Source of the DNA: Pseudodesulfovibrio nedwellii
Lineage (GTDB): Bacteria; Desulfobacterota; Desulfovibrionia; Desulfovibrionales; Desulfovibrionaceae
Length of the DNA: 64,000 bases
Assembly (NCBI RefSeq): GCF_027923765.1
Contig: NZ_AP026709.1
Location: forward strand, 2,227,501 to 2,291,500
Direction of reading: 5' to 3'
Shown here: positions 56,543-64,000 of the stretch, piece after piece
Position numbering within the stretch: position 1 is the stretch's first letter
Layout of the letters: each line of letters begins with the position of its first letter
Translations under genes and position numbers: made by a program
Notes under the pieces: generated by a model
What the model was told of the DNA's origin: nothing
Database searches by the model: none
The model's input: the letters and a program-made list of their open reading frames with translations, nothing else

Positions 56543-57043
56543 CTAGACCAGGCTGCCGTAATCTTCCATCTTCCACTCTTTCTTCAGGTCAGCTTCGGTG
56601 ATGGAAGCTTCTTCCATTGCAGTCGCAATCGGGGTAACGAGTTCAGACTCGGTGAACAACAATTCGTTGTCCAGATCGGTCGGCTCGGGCTTACCTTCGA
56701 AAGGCTTGATGGAACCTTCAGCAGTAGTACGGATGGGGAACTTGAAACGTTTCACGCTGCCATTACGGAATTTGATGGTCCACATGATATCTTCAGCGGA
56801 GCGCATCGGGATGGAAGTACCACCCATGGGGGCGAAGTCGGCATACGGACGGGCTTCAATAGCGCCCTGGGGGCAAATTTTCACGCAAGAATAACATTCC
56901 CAACATGCAGATGGTTCCTGGTTGTAAGCTTTCATTTCGTCAGCATCCAGAATCATCAAGTCGTTAGGGCAAATGTACATGCAAGCGGTCTTTTCGCCAC
57001 CCTTGCAGCCATCACATTTTTCCGGGTTAACAAAGGTCGGCAT
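56543..57043 (-). CDS. aprB: Adenylylsulfate reductase beta subunit
   Basis: Iron-sulfur subunit of 166 aa. Two [4Fe-4S] motifs, CDGCKGGEKTACMYICP (about residues 10-26) and CWECYSCVKICP (about 47-58), lead electrons to AprA's FAD. The C-terminal half is the AprA-wrapping tail. ATG 57043 has GGAGGAG. First gene of the apr-qmo operon, divergent from sat. Confidence 0.97.
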   Translation of the reverse strand: MPTFVNPEKCDGCKGGEKTACMYICPNDLMILDADEMKAYNQEPSACWECYSCVKICPQGAIEARPYADFAPMGGTSIPMRSAEDIMWTIKFRNGSVKRFKFPIRTTAEGSIKPFEGKPEPTDLDNELLFTESELVTPIATAMEEASITEADLKKEWKMEDYGSLV

Positions 57044-57163
57044 AACTTCTCCTCCTAAATAGGGTTTTATTATTCACAAGAACCGACATCCTCTACCTAA
57101 ACAAAATATGCTCCACACAGTTCAACTGTGCGGAATCTGGGAATTAGCAAGACGATCATCCCT

Positions 57164-57192
57164 TGTCAACGTGAAAGTGAATTTTTTAACAA
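57164..57192 (-). promoter_or_regulatory. Candidate aprB promoter and Rex-like site
   Basis: On the minus strand, TTGACA (57169-57164) and TAATTC 17 bp on. The palindrome AAGTGAATTTTTTAACAA at 57175-57192, just upstream, matches about 13 of 18 Rex positions. Confidence 0.45.
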
Positions 57193-57520
57193 GCGACCCC
57201 TTTCTTACCAGGCACCAACCTCTTGGATATCGGCATAAAACCTCGGGTTTCGGCCTATTCCCACCAGAATAAAACCTGTGCGTCATGCCGTATATAATCC
57301 ATGAAACACCAAATTTATTAATTTAAATAAACGGATCAATGCAAGCCTTTTTTCCAGCATCGATATCTTTATCACTTCTATTTCATAAGTTGTCTAAATA
57401 TAAGACTAAAATTATTCGGGGCAAAAGCCTTTTCTCTAGACTTTCTTCTGAAAAACTCTACTGAGACTATTCCGCATCATATTCCTATAAAGACGATACC
57501 CTATCGCCAGAAAAAACAGC

Positions 57521-57549
57521 TTGACACGACTTTCACAAACGGACAATAA
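57521..57549 (+). promoter_or_regulatory. sat promoter with overlapping Rex-like site
   Basis: TTGACA (57521-57526), 17 bp and CAATAA (57544-57549). The same stretch reads TTGACACGACTTTCACAA (57521-57538), ending in the TTCACAA arm of the Rex palindrome. In Desulfovibrio vulgaris, Rex is known to repress sat in response to NADH, supporting the reading. Confidence 0.5.
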
Positions 57550-57574
57550 AGGCTGACCCTTACATGGGAAATAA

Positions 57575-57611
57575 TCATGATGGATTGAGCGACTAGAATC
57601 GCACATCATGA
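57575..57611 (+). other. Stem-loop in the sat leader
   Basis: TCATGATG (57575-57582) pairs with CATCATGA (57604-57611), with an inner GATT/AATC pair. It lies in the transcribed leader, 46 bp before the start codon. Confidence 0.5.
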
Positions 57612-57657
57612 ATTAAGGCAATGGTTTCATTGACAAAAACTATTTTAGGAGGCTTAA

Positions 57658-58941
57658 ATGTCCAACCTCGTAGCACCTCACGGTGGAAAAGGTCTCGTCT
57701 GCTGCCTGCTCGAAGGCGCTGAGCTCGAAGCTGAAATCAAAAAGGCTGAAGGCCTGAAGACTCTGGAAATTTCTGATCGCGCCAAAGGCGACCTGATCAT
57801 GATGGGTATCGGTGGCTTCTCTCCGCTGAACGGCTTCATGACCCAGGCTGACTGGAAAGGCGTCTGCAAAGACTTCCTGATGGCTGATGGCACCTTCTGG
57901 CCCATCCCCATCACTCTGGACACCAATGACGAAGACGTCGCAGTTGGTGATGAAGTCGCTCTGAAAGCTGCTGATGGCACCGTTTACGCCACCATGAAGG
58001 TCGAAGAAAAATTCGCGATGTCCGAAGAAGACAAGAAGTGGGAATGCGAACTCGTCTACAAGGGCGAGGGCGAAGAGTCCGCTGATGACGTTTTCTGGAA
58101 GATCGCCATGGAAGATCATCCGGGCGTTCAGATGGTTATGGCTCAGGGCAAGTTCAACTTGGCCGGCCCCGTCAAAGTCCTGTCCGAAGGCGACTACGCT
58201 GCTCGTTTCCCCGGCGTTTACCTGACTCCTGCTCAGATCCGCGCTGAAATGGAAAAACGTGGCTGGTCCAACGTTGCCGCTCTGCAGCTGCGTAACCCCA
58301 TGCACCGTTCCCACGAATTCCTCGCCAAGATCGCTGTTGAAGTCTGTGATGGCGTCGTGATTCACTCCTTGATCGGTAACTTGAAGCCGGGCGATATTCC
58401 CGGAGATGTCCGCATCGAGTGCATCCAGATCCTCATCGACAACTACTTCGTTCCCGAGAACGTCATCAATGCCGGTTACCCCCTGGACATGCGTTATGCT
58501 GGTCCCCGTGAAGGTCTCATCCACGCTACCTTCCGTCAGAACTACGGCATCAACAACATGCTCATCGGTCGTGACCACGCTGGCGTCGGCGACTTCTACG
58601 GTCTGTTCGAAGCTCAGGATATCTTCAAGAAGATCCCTTACCAAGATGGTTGCACCGCCGAGCCCGGAAAGGCCCTGCTTTGCAAGAACATGAACATCGA
58701 CTGGACCTTCTACTGCTACAAGTGCGACGGCATGGCTTCCATGCGTACGTGCCCCCATACCAAAGAAGACCGCGTCATCCTGTCCGGTACCAAGCTGCGT
58801 AAAGCCCTGTCCGAAGGCGCTGAAGTTGTCGACCACTTTGGTCGTGACGAAGTGCTCGTTCGCCTGCGCGAATACTACGCCAGCCTGACCGAAAAGGTTG
58901 AAGTCAAGATGCAGAAAGCAGCATCCGGCGCAGACATGTAG
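57658..58941 (+). CDS. sat: Sulfate adenylyltransferase (ATP sulfurylase)
   Basis: Enzyme of 427 aa that makes APS from sulfate and ATP, the first step of dissimilatory sulfate reduction. RNPMHRSHE (about residues 212-220) is the nucleotide-binding HxxH signature, GRDHAGVGD (about 303-311) follows. It has the length of the homo-oligomeric bacterial form with no APS-kinase domain. GGAGG lies before ATG 57658. Divergent to aprBA-qmo, with its own terminator. Confidence 0.97.
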   Translation: MSNLVAPHGGKGLVCCLLEGAELEAEIKKAEGLKTLEISDRAKGDLIMMGIGGFSPLNGFMTQADWKGVCKDFLMADGTFWPIPITLDTNDEDVAVGDEVALKAADGTVYATMKVEEKFAMSEEDKKWECELVYKGEGEESADDVFWKIAMEDHPGVQMVMAQGKFNLAGPVKVLSEGDYAARFPGVYLTPAQIRAEMEKRGWSNVAALQLRNPMHRSHEFLAKIAVEVCDGVVIHSLIGNLKPGDIPGDVRIECIQILIDNYFVPENVINAGYPLDMRYAGPREGLIHATFRQNYGINNMLIGRDHAGVGDFYGLFEAQDIFKKIPYQDGCTAEPGKALLCKNMNIDWTFYCYKCDGMASMRTCPHTKEDRVILSGTKLRKALSEGAEVVDHFGRDEVLVRLREYYASLTEKVEVKMQKAASGADM

Positions 58942-58972
58942 TTCTGTCCGGTCGCTTTTTAGCTGACCATTC

Positions 58973-59004
58973 AAGGGGAGGTAGCAATGCTACCTCCCCT
59001 TTTT
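58973..59004 (+). terminator. Terminator of sat
   Basis: AAGGGGAGGTAGC pairs with GCTACCTCCCCTT (13 bp, loop AAT), then TTTT. Confidence 0.93.
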
Positions 59005-59068
59005 GTTTACCAGCTCTTACAAATTCCTCACGACATCGATGAAAAAGTCGCTGTTGGACAGATATATC

Positions 59069-59102
59069 AAAAAAAGGAGGCAATCGACTCTCGATTGCCT
59101 CT
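59069..59102 (-). terminator. Terminator of the second glycine-zipper lipoprotein gene
   Basis: GAGGCAATCGA pairs with TCGATTGCCTC (59077-59087 with 59091-59101); on the minus strand a T-run follows. Confidence 0.85.
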
Positions 59103-59154
59103 CTTTTCACAAGCGTATCAAACCAACTCTCTAAAAGATTATCCATGATACCTT

Positions 59155-59592
59155 TTACTGCTTGAGATGCCACACGCCCTTGTCATCACGCCAAGCCTTG
59201 GCCATAATTTCCTGACCATCCTTGGCATCTTTGATAACTACGTCACGATACACCTTTTCTTCCGACATATAAGGCGGCGCAGGTGTCGCGGAATAACTTG
59301 CACCCGTATCAGGATTGGTCCATGTCTGAGCCTGACCGGAACGACCTTTTTCAAGCGTATGCTGCACCTGTTTTTCGTCGCTTTTGTCCCACTCATTACC
59401 TACTATATAGCCCATCAAAACACCCACGCCAGCGCCGACTGCCGCACCGAGCAACTTATCATTGAAGGTCAACGCGCCGATGGTCGCACCGGCCAGACCT
59501 CCCACCGTGGCCCCTTGCTGTGCTTTGTTAGCACAACCGACTCCGGCCACTAGAAAACAAATCAGCAATGTCACAATCAAAATATTTCGCAT
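59155..59592 (-). CDS. Glycine-zipper outer-membrane lipoprotein (copy 2)
   Basis: Protein of 145 aa. A lipoprotein signal ends VAGVGC, followed by Gly/Ala zipper (GGLAGATIGALTFNDKLLGAAVGAGVGVLMGYIVGNE) and a polar end with WTNPDTGASY. It is clearly the paralogue of 25958-26410: the zipper, the WTNPDT motif and the C-terminal xxxGxWxLxQ are shared. It has its own terminator. ATG 59592 has GGAGG upstream. Confidence 0.8.
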   Translation of the reverse strand: MRNILIVTLLICFLVAGVGCANKAQQGATVGGLAGATIGALTFNDKLLGAAVGAGVGVLMGYIVGNEWDKSDEKQVQHTLEKGRSGQAQTWTNPDTGASYSATPAPPYMSEEKVYRDVVIKDAKDGQEIMAKAWRDDKGVWHLKQ

Positions 59593-59899
59593 AACAGACC
59601 TCCATTTGTTTAAAAACGACGACTATCTATTCAGACATATGTATTTTTCACGCACCTTCCATATCCTTCCAATTGCTGGCACTTTATCTCAATAAGTAAA
59701 CCGAGCTTATTATTATTTCCATATCACAATTATGCCCATACCGTCACGAGCAACCTTAAAGCTTAGGTAAATTAGTGAGATAACCACCCGACAGAGCCAC
59801 TTTCTGCAACACTTGCATATCGGGAACTTTCACGGTAGGAAGTCGGTTCCTCTTTTTTTGAAGAGGAACCATATCATTTATAAGGAAGACGGTAAGACT
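59593..59899. other. Intergenic region with leader hairpin
   Basis: About 300 bp between divergent genes. The only clear element is a 10-bp stem GGTTCCTCTT (59845-59854) with AAGAGGAACC (59861-59870) around a T-rich loop, about 30 bp before ATG 59900; it may attenuate or stabilise that transcript. Confidence 0.5.
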
Positions 59900-61756
59900 A
59901 TGATCAAGATCCGCAAAAACGACAGCGGTGGTCCCTCCCCGGAACGCCCACGCAGAGACGACAGCCGAGCTCCACGCAGAGACGACAGTCGCTCCGGTAG
60001 AGACGAAAACCGAGCCCCGCGCAGAGATGAAAGCCGCGGCCCACGCAAATTTGAGAAACGAGATGGTCCTAGAGATGGCGGCCGCAAGTTCAACAAACGA
60101 GGTGGTGGCAACCGTGGTGGCCGCGACTTCTTCGGCAACAAGCCAGAAAGGCCCATGCGTGACGACGATGCTCCCGCCAAGTCCGAAGTTGTCGCCAACC
60201 ATCGATTCAACGACATTTCCGACATTGACGATCAGATTCTTCATCTGCTGGAAAAACGTGCGTTCCTCATCCGCAAGGAAGGCGCATGGCGCAAATCCAG
60301 ACAGAAATCCCTTGTCGATCCCAAACTTGAGAAATTGCTCAGAGGCTCCTTTGACCGCAAGGCCGGAGAACTCAGCCTCGACGCCAAGCTCGCCAAACAG
60401 CTCTTTACCGTGCTCAACCAGTTCTCACTGGCTGACGTTCGCAAAAAGTTTGAAGGTGAAGGCTACAAACTCGCTCCCCGAGTAGATCGCATCAAGGCCG
60501 GTATCGCCGGACCTCGTTCCTTCCGCTACACCCGCATGATGCTCGCTATGGCCGCAAGCTCCGGCTCAAAGGTCTCGTTGTCTCCGGTGACCATGAACGC
60601 ACCCAACAAGGACTTGGCCAAAGCACTGAAACAAGTGGGCGCCCCCATTTTCTGGGACGACGATTGGATCAAGAACGAAGGCGGAAAAACCCTCGAATTT
60701 GAAGGCAACATGGCCTTCGTGGGCGAAGACCCGTTCAACTTTTACATGCTGCTTTGTCTCGCACTGGGCCATGCAGGCCGCTGCAAATTCACCGGCAAGC
60801 CGGCTTTGCAACTGCTGGACGTAGCCTCCCTGAACAAAACACTGCCGAGCCTCGGTGCACGTCTTGTTCCCATGAATCCGAACAACCCCGGCCTGCCTGT
60901 ACGGTTAGAGTGTGGCGGTTTCATGGATGAAGCAATCACCCTGCCTGGCAACGTTGACCCGGAATTTGCAGCCGCACTGACGCTGGCTGCCTGGTCCTTC
61001 TCCGGTGGCCTGACGATCAAAGGTTTGAACAAGGCCGCACGCGTCCGTGTTGCTGAAGCAGTGGAGGTTCTGACCGCCTGCGGAATCAAGGCCACACTGA
61101 AAAAGGATTCTGTCACCATATCCGACGGTGTTCCAGTCATTGACACCAACCCGCTCTTGCCGTTGTCTGTCAAGCTCAACTCCATGCTCCTGGCTCTGCC
61201 CATCCTCAGTGGTGGCTCCATCAACATCGAGGGGGGCTGGCCCAAAAACGATCACGCAGACAAGGTGCTGGAACAACTCGGCGCTCTTGGCCTGACCGTG
61301 AATGTTGCCACGGAAAATGTGGTAGCCGTCATGGATGGCACTCTGCCCGAAAGTGCAATGATTACTCTTGGTGAAGACGCAGATCTCATGCCCCTGGCAC
61401 TGGCTCTGGCCCTCAAGGTGGGCAACGCCACTCTGGTTGGGGCTGAAGACCCAACGGTTTTGGAATTGCTTGATCGCATGGGTGCTTCTTACGAAATAAC
61501 CGAAGAAGGCGTAGAGCTAAAAGCCGGAAGACGTAAATGGGATGACACATGGTTCAGCCCGGACCCGACTTGGTCCATGGGTTGTGCGCTGGCCGCTTAC
61601 TCCGTCCCCGGCATTGTGCTTGAAAACCATGGAGAGGTTACCTCGACTTGGCCTGAATTCTGGAACTTCTACAACTCCCTGCCCACCGGCATCATGAAAC
61701 CCAAACCGGTACGCGAGAAGAAAGATGACACACGCAGAAGAATCAAAATTCGTTGA
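59900..61756 (+). CDS. EPSP synthase-like protein fused to a chorismate-mutase-like segment and an R/D/G-rich tail
   Basis: Protein of 618 aa. Residues about 10-85 are a low-complexity region of Arg/Asp/Gly/Pro (repeats like RRDDSR). About 85-150 (IDDQILHLLEKRAFLI...) recall an AroQ-type chorismate mutase helix bundle. About 165-610 follow the EPSP synthase (AroA) fold, but the canonical motifs are altered: GDKSxSHR appears as AGPRSFRYTR and the GNAGTxxR motif is not found, so usual EPSPS catalysis is doubtful. Function unknown; a shikimate-pathway or pseudoenzyme role is possible. ATG 59900 has AAGGAAG upstream. It overlaps the next gene by 32 bp. Confidence 0.7.
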   Translation: MIKIRKNDSGGPSPERPRRDDSRAPRRDDSRSGRDENRAPRRDESRGPRKFEKRDGPRDGGRKFNKRGGGNRGGRDFFGNKPERPMRDDDAPAKSEVVANHRFNDISDIDDQILHLLEKRAFLIRKEGAWRKSRQKSLVDPKLEKLLRGSFDRKAGELSLDAKLAKQLFTVLNQFSLADVRKKFEGEGYKLAPRVDRIKAGIAGPRSFRYTRMMLAMAASSGSKVSLSPVTMNAPNKDLAKALKQVGAPIFWDDDWIKNEGGKTLEFEGNMAFVGEDPFNFYMLLCLALGHAGRCKFTGKPALQLLDVASLNKTLPSLGARLVPMNPNNPGLPVRLECGGFMDEAITLPGNVDPEFAAALTLAAWSFSGGLTIKGLNKAARVRVAEAVEVLTACGIKATLKKDSVTISDGVPVIDTNPLLPLSVKLNSMLLALPILSGGSINIEGGWPKNDHADKVLEQLGALGLTVNVATENVVAVMDGTLPESAMITLGEDADLMPLALALALKVGNATLVGAEDPTVLELLDRMGASYEITEEGVELKAGRRKWDDTWFSPDPTWSMGCALAAYSVPGIVLENHGEVTSTWPEFWNFYNSLPTGIMKPKPVREKKDDTRRRIKIR

Positions 61757-62030
61757 GAAACGTCTCAGTGAAGACATACCGACTCTGGAAGCCGAAGTCG
61801 TTGAACTGACCGTTGAGCGTGACGAAGCCATGCTCAAGATACGTCAGCTCAGGAACGATGAAGACCCGAAAAATGGCGTCTATTACCATAAAGAGATTTT
61901 CCAGTTACAGCAGGACAAGCTGCGGTTGGATGTGGAAATCAAATTCCGCACCAACAAAATCAACAGGATCAATCTTGGCATTGAGGAAATGGACACCAGC
62001 GGCGGTGTGAAGAACGGATTCCTGTTCTAG
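61725..62030 (+). CDS. Small coiled-coil protein
   Basis: Protein of 101 aa, almost wholly charged and helical, with heptad-like stretches (TLEAEVVELTVERDEAMLKIRQL and QLQQDKLRLDVEIKFRTNKINRI). It has no membrane segment or cysteine motif. Its start lies inside the end of the EPSPS-like gene (32-bp overlap, GAGAAGAAAG just before the ATG), indicating cotranscription and coupling. Not recognised as a known family. Confidence 0.65.
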   Translation: MTHAEESKFVEKRLSEDIPTLEAEVVELTVERDEAMLKIRQLRNDEDPKNGVYYHKEIFQLQQDKLRLDVEIKFRTNKINRINLGIEEMDTSGGVKNGFLF

Positions 62031-62041
62031 ACTGGTAGCTA

Positions 62042-62123
62042 TCCGCTTGAGCGCGTCACATCCGGGAGGTGAGAGACCCGGACAGCCTTCGGGCGCGCGC
62101 TCAAACGGCTTTGAGAGAGACCC
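62042..62123 (+). ncRNA. Candidate structured leader RNA upstream of aconitase
   Basis: A three-way junction can be drawn: a 9-bp stem (62047-62055 with 62096-62104, extended by CCG/CGG), an inner TCCGGG/CCCGGA stem (62061-62066, 62077-62082) with a 10-nt loop, and a C(UUCG)G-capped stem (62085-62094). GAGAGACCC is repeated at 62071 and 62115, so the inner GGG could pair alternatively. No known riboswitch is recognised. It ends about 25 bp before the aconitase start. Confidence 0.5.
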
Positions 62124-62147
62124 TTTTGAACATTGAGGATTGAAGAC

Positions 62148-64000
62148 ATGGGCAAGAGCATTACGCACAAGATCATTGAAAAACATCTCGTATCCGGCGA
62201 AATGATCCCCGGACAGGAAGTTGGACTGCGCATCGATCAGACCCTGACCCAGGATGCCACCGGCACCATGGCATGGCTCCAGTTCGAAGCCATCGGCGTT
62301 GGCACGGTCAAAACAGACCTGTCCGTTAGCTACGTGGATCACAACACGTTGCAGATGGGCTTCCGCAACCCCGACGACCATCGCTATCTGCGCACTGTAG
62401 CCGCCAAATCCGGCGCTATTTTCTCCCCGGCTGGCACAGGCATCTGCCACCAGCTGCACCTGGAGAACTTCGGCAAACCCGGCACGACCCTGATCGGTTC
62501 CGATTCCCACACGCCCACGGCGGGTGGCATCGGTTCCATGGCCATGGGCGCAGGCGGGCTGTCCGTTGCACTCGCCATGGCTGGCGAAGCATACTTCATT
62601 CCCATGCCCGAAGTGGTCAAAGTCAACCTGACCGGCGAACTCACCGGCTGGGCCGCAGGCAAAGACGTTATTCTTGAACTGCTCCGTCGCCTGACCGTTA
62701 AAGGTGGCGTAGGCAAAGTCTTCGAATACGCTGGACCGGGTGTTGCAGCCCTTTCCGTGCCGGATCGCGCCACCATCACCAACATGGGTGCAGAACTCGG
62801 TGCCACCACCTCCATTTTCCCATCTGATGACCGGACCCGGGATTTTCTGGAGAAAATGGGCCGTAGCGACGACTTCATGGAATTGATCGCTGACGAAGAC
62901 GCGCACTATGACGACGTCATCGAAATCAACCTGTCCGAACTTGAGCCGCTGGTCGCCCAGCCTCACATGCCGGATCAGGTGTGCAAAATCAAAGATCTGG
63001 CCGGGAAAAAGATCGACCAGTGTGCCATTGGTTCCTGCACCAACTCTTCGTACTCCGACCTCAAGAACACGGCCCAGATTCTGACTGGCAAACAAACTCC
63101 GCCTGAAACCGACCTGATGATTTCTCCCGGTTCCAAGCAGGTTATGAAAATGCTGGCCCGTGAAGGCCTCATCGAACCACTGCTGGATGCTGGAGCACGC
63201 CTGCTGGAATGTTCCTGCGGTCCATGCATCGGCATGGGCGGATCTCCGACCACAGCGGGTGTATCCGTTCGTACCTTCAACCGCAACTTCGAGGGCCGTT
63301 CCGGTACTCTGGACGGCCAGGTGTATCTGGCTTCAGCCCAGTCCGCTGCCCGTTTAGCACTGGACGGTGAATTCACTGATCCCGCCACCTGGGGCCCAGC
63401 CCCTGAGCGCGTGGAGTTGCCCGAGGACGTCCCTTCCATCCGCAACCTGTTCGTGTTTCCACCTGAAGAGACTGCCTCCGTCGAGATTCTTCGTGGACCA
63501 AACATCGTGGCCCTTGAAAATTTCGATAAACTACCTGAGACTATCGAAGCCAAAGTGCTTCTCAAGGTCGAAGACAACATTACCACCGATCATATCCTGC
63601 CTGCCGGTGCCGAGATCACGGCCTTACGGTCCAATATCCCGGCCATCAGCCAATACATCTTTAGTCGTGTCGACCAAGGATTCGTTGGCCGCATGAAAGA
63701 AGCTGGAACAGGTATTATCCTGGGTGGTGAAAACTACGGACAGGGTTCCAGCCGTGAGCATGCCGCTCTCGGCCCCCGCCATCTCGGCGTCAAAGCCGTA
63801 ATCGTCAAGTCCCTGGCCCGTATCCACCGCGCCAATCTCATCAACTTCGGTATCCTGCCGTTACTGCTGGTCACCCCGGCAGACTACGACACTTTATCTG
63901 AAGGGTGCGAGTTGACGATTCCTGCCAACGACATGACAGCGGGCGGAACTATCGACATTTCGATAGACTCTGGAGAAACCATTACGGTCACAAATGATTT
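62148..64000 (+). CDS. Aconitate hydratase (C-terminus outside the window)
   Basis: Citrate/isocitrate isomerase of the aconitase family; about 617 residues are visible. Cysteine ligands for the [4Fe-4S] cluster lie in GSCTNSS (about residue 290) and in CSCGPCIGMGG (about 350-360); substrate motifs GSDSHTPTAGG and GGENYGQGSSREHAA (about 525-540) are intact. The order of domains fits the single-chain bacterial AcnX-free type of about 640 residues, so only a short end is missing. ATG 62148 has TGAGGA about ten bases upstream. Preceded by a structured leader. Confidence 0.93.
   Translation, partial: MGKSITHKIIEKHLVSGEMIPGQEVGLRIDQTLTQDATGTMAWLQFEAIGVGTVKTDLSVSYVDHNTLQMGFRNPDDHRYLRTVAAKSGAIFSPAGTGICHQLHLENFGKPGTTLIGSDSHTPTAGGIGSMAMGAGGLSVALAMAGEAYFIPMPEVVKVNLTGELTGWAAGKDVILELLRRLTVKGGVGKVFEYAGPGVAALSVPDRATITNMGAELGATTSIFPSDDRTRDFLEKMGRSDDFMELIADEDAHYDDVIEINLSELEPLVAQPHMPDQVCKIKDLAGKKIDQCAIGSCTNSSYSDLKNTAQILTGKQTPPETDLMISPGSKQVMKMLAREGLIEPLLDAGARLLECSCGPCIGMGGSPTTAGVSVRTFNRNFEGRSGTLDGQVYLASAQSAARLALDGEFTDPATWGPAPERVELPEDVPSIRNLFVFPPEETASVEILRGPNIVALENFDKLPETIEAKVLLKVEDNITTDHILPAGAEITALRSNIPAISQYIFSRVDQGFVGRMKEAGTGIILGGENYGQGSSREHAALGPRHLGVKAVIVKSLARIHRANLINFGILPLLLVTPADYDTLSEGCELTIPANDMTAGGTIDISIDSGETITVTND

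Larger units (their letters stand above)
57044..57657. promoter_or_regulatory. Divergent apr-sat control region
   Basis: About 614 bp without a gene. It holds Rex-like palindromes and promoter-like pairs for both sides (see separate entries) and a leader hairpin. The middle (57300-57480) is AT-rich with no recognised element. Confidence 0.65.

Noticed and set aside
57640-58974. 444-codon minus-strand open frame
   Set aside because: Antisense shadow of sat.
61905-63095. 396-codon minus-strand open frame
   Set aside because: Antisense to the small coiled-coil gene and aconitase.
1-64000. tRNA, rRNA, CRISPR arrays, intact insertion sequences
   Set aside because: None recognised on reading both strands, though short or divergent tRNAs could be missed without a covariance search.

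Overview
The window comes from a sulfate-reducing deltaproteobacterium of the Desulfovibrio/Pseudodesulfovibrio type. The evidence is direct: the dissimilatory sulfate-reduction genes sat, aprBA, qmoABC with qmoD, and the start of the dsrMK operon all lie within 64 kb and look most like Desulfovibrionaceae versions. A flagellar hook gene, many PAS/GGDEF/histidine-kinase sensors and a Liv amino-acid transporter fit a motile anaerobe. I see no rRNA, tRNA, CRISPR array or intact insertion sequence.

Layout. 1-2.9 kb (minus): dsrK (cut by the window edge), dsrM and an RsbRD-like gene in front of them. 3.1-13.4 kb: a multi-PAS diguanylate cyclase, trmI, two sensor histidine kinases, a radical-SAM protein and RNase G/E. 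13.8-17.5 kb: a Ni/Co-type exporter, an Lrp/AsnC regulator, alanine dehydrogenase and a small thioredoxin-fold gene with an in-frame UGA. 17.5-29.7 kb: LysM transglycosylase, PhoH/PIN ATPase, glycosyltransferase, FlgM-like protein, HtpG, a MerR-like regulator, a MauE/DoxX protein, a glycine-zipper lipoprotein, about 1 kb of gene-free palindromic DNA, a PfkB kinase and a TPR protein. 29.8-41.8 kb: flgE with a sigma54 promoter, envelope lipoproteins, an orphan HPt protein, a metal-ligand-less MBL-fold protein, a 3D-domain protein, DUF202-like and DsrE-like proteins, a ferredoxin-nitroreductase, and two GGDEF proteins (one degenerate, one GGDEF-EAL). 41.9-46.7 kb: livGKHMF. 47-48.5 kb: a short-chain dehydrogenase and a nonsense-interrupted gene. 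48.8-58.9 kb: qmoD, qmoC, qmoB, qmoA, aprA, aprB (minus) and divergent sat (plus). 59-64 kb: a second glycine-zipper lipoprotein, an EPSP-synthase-like fusion with an Arg/Asp/Gly-rich tail, a small coiled-coil protein, a structured leader and aconitase (cut by the edge).

How it works together: Sat activates sulfate to APS, AprAB reduces APS to sulfite, QmoABC(D) brings quinol electrons to AprAB, and DsrMK belongs to the membrane complex serving sulfite reduction. Similar inverted repeats resembling Rex sites lie upstream of the dsr, apr and sat units, suggesting NADH/NAD-responsive control of all three.

The most exciting candidate is the gene at 17117-17464. It is a DUF3088-type thioredoxin-fold protein whose first CxxC cysteine is replaced by UGA. 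An 8-bp hairpin follows, with its loop 17 nt after the UGA, as expected of a bacterial SECIS element. It is a probable small selenoprotein. Second is a three-way-junction RNA candidate in the aconitase leader.
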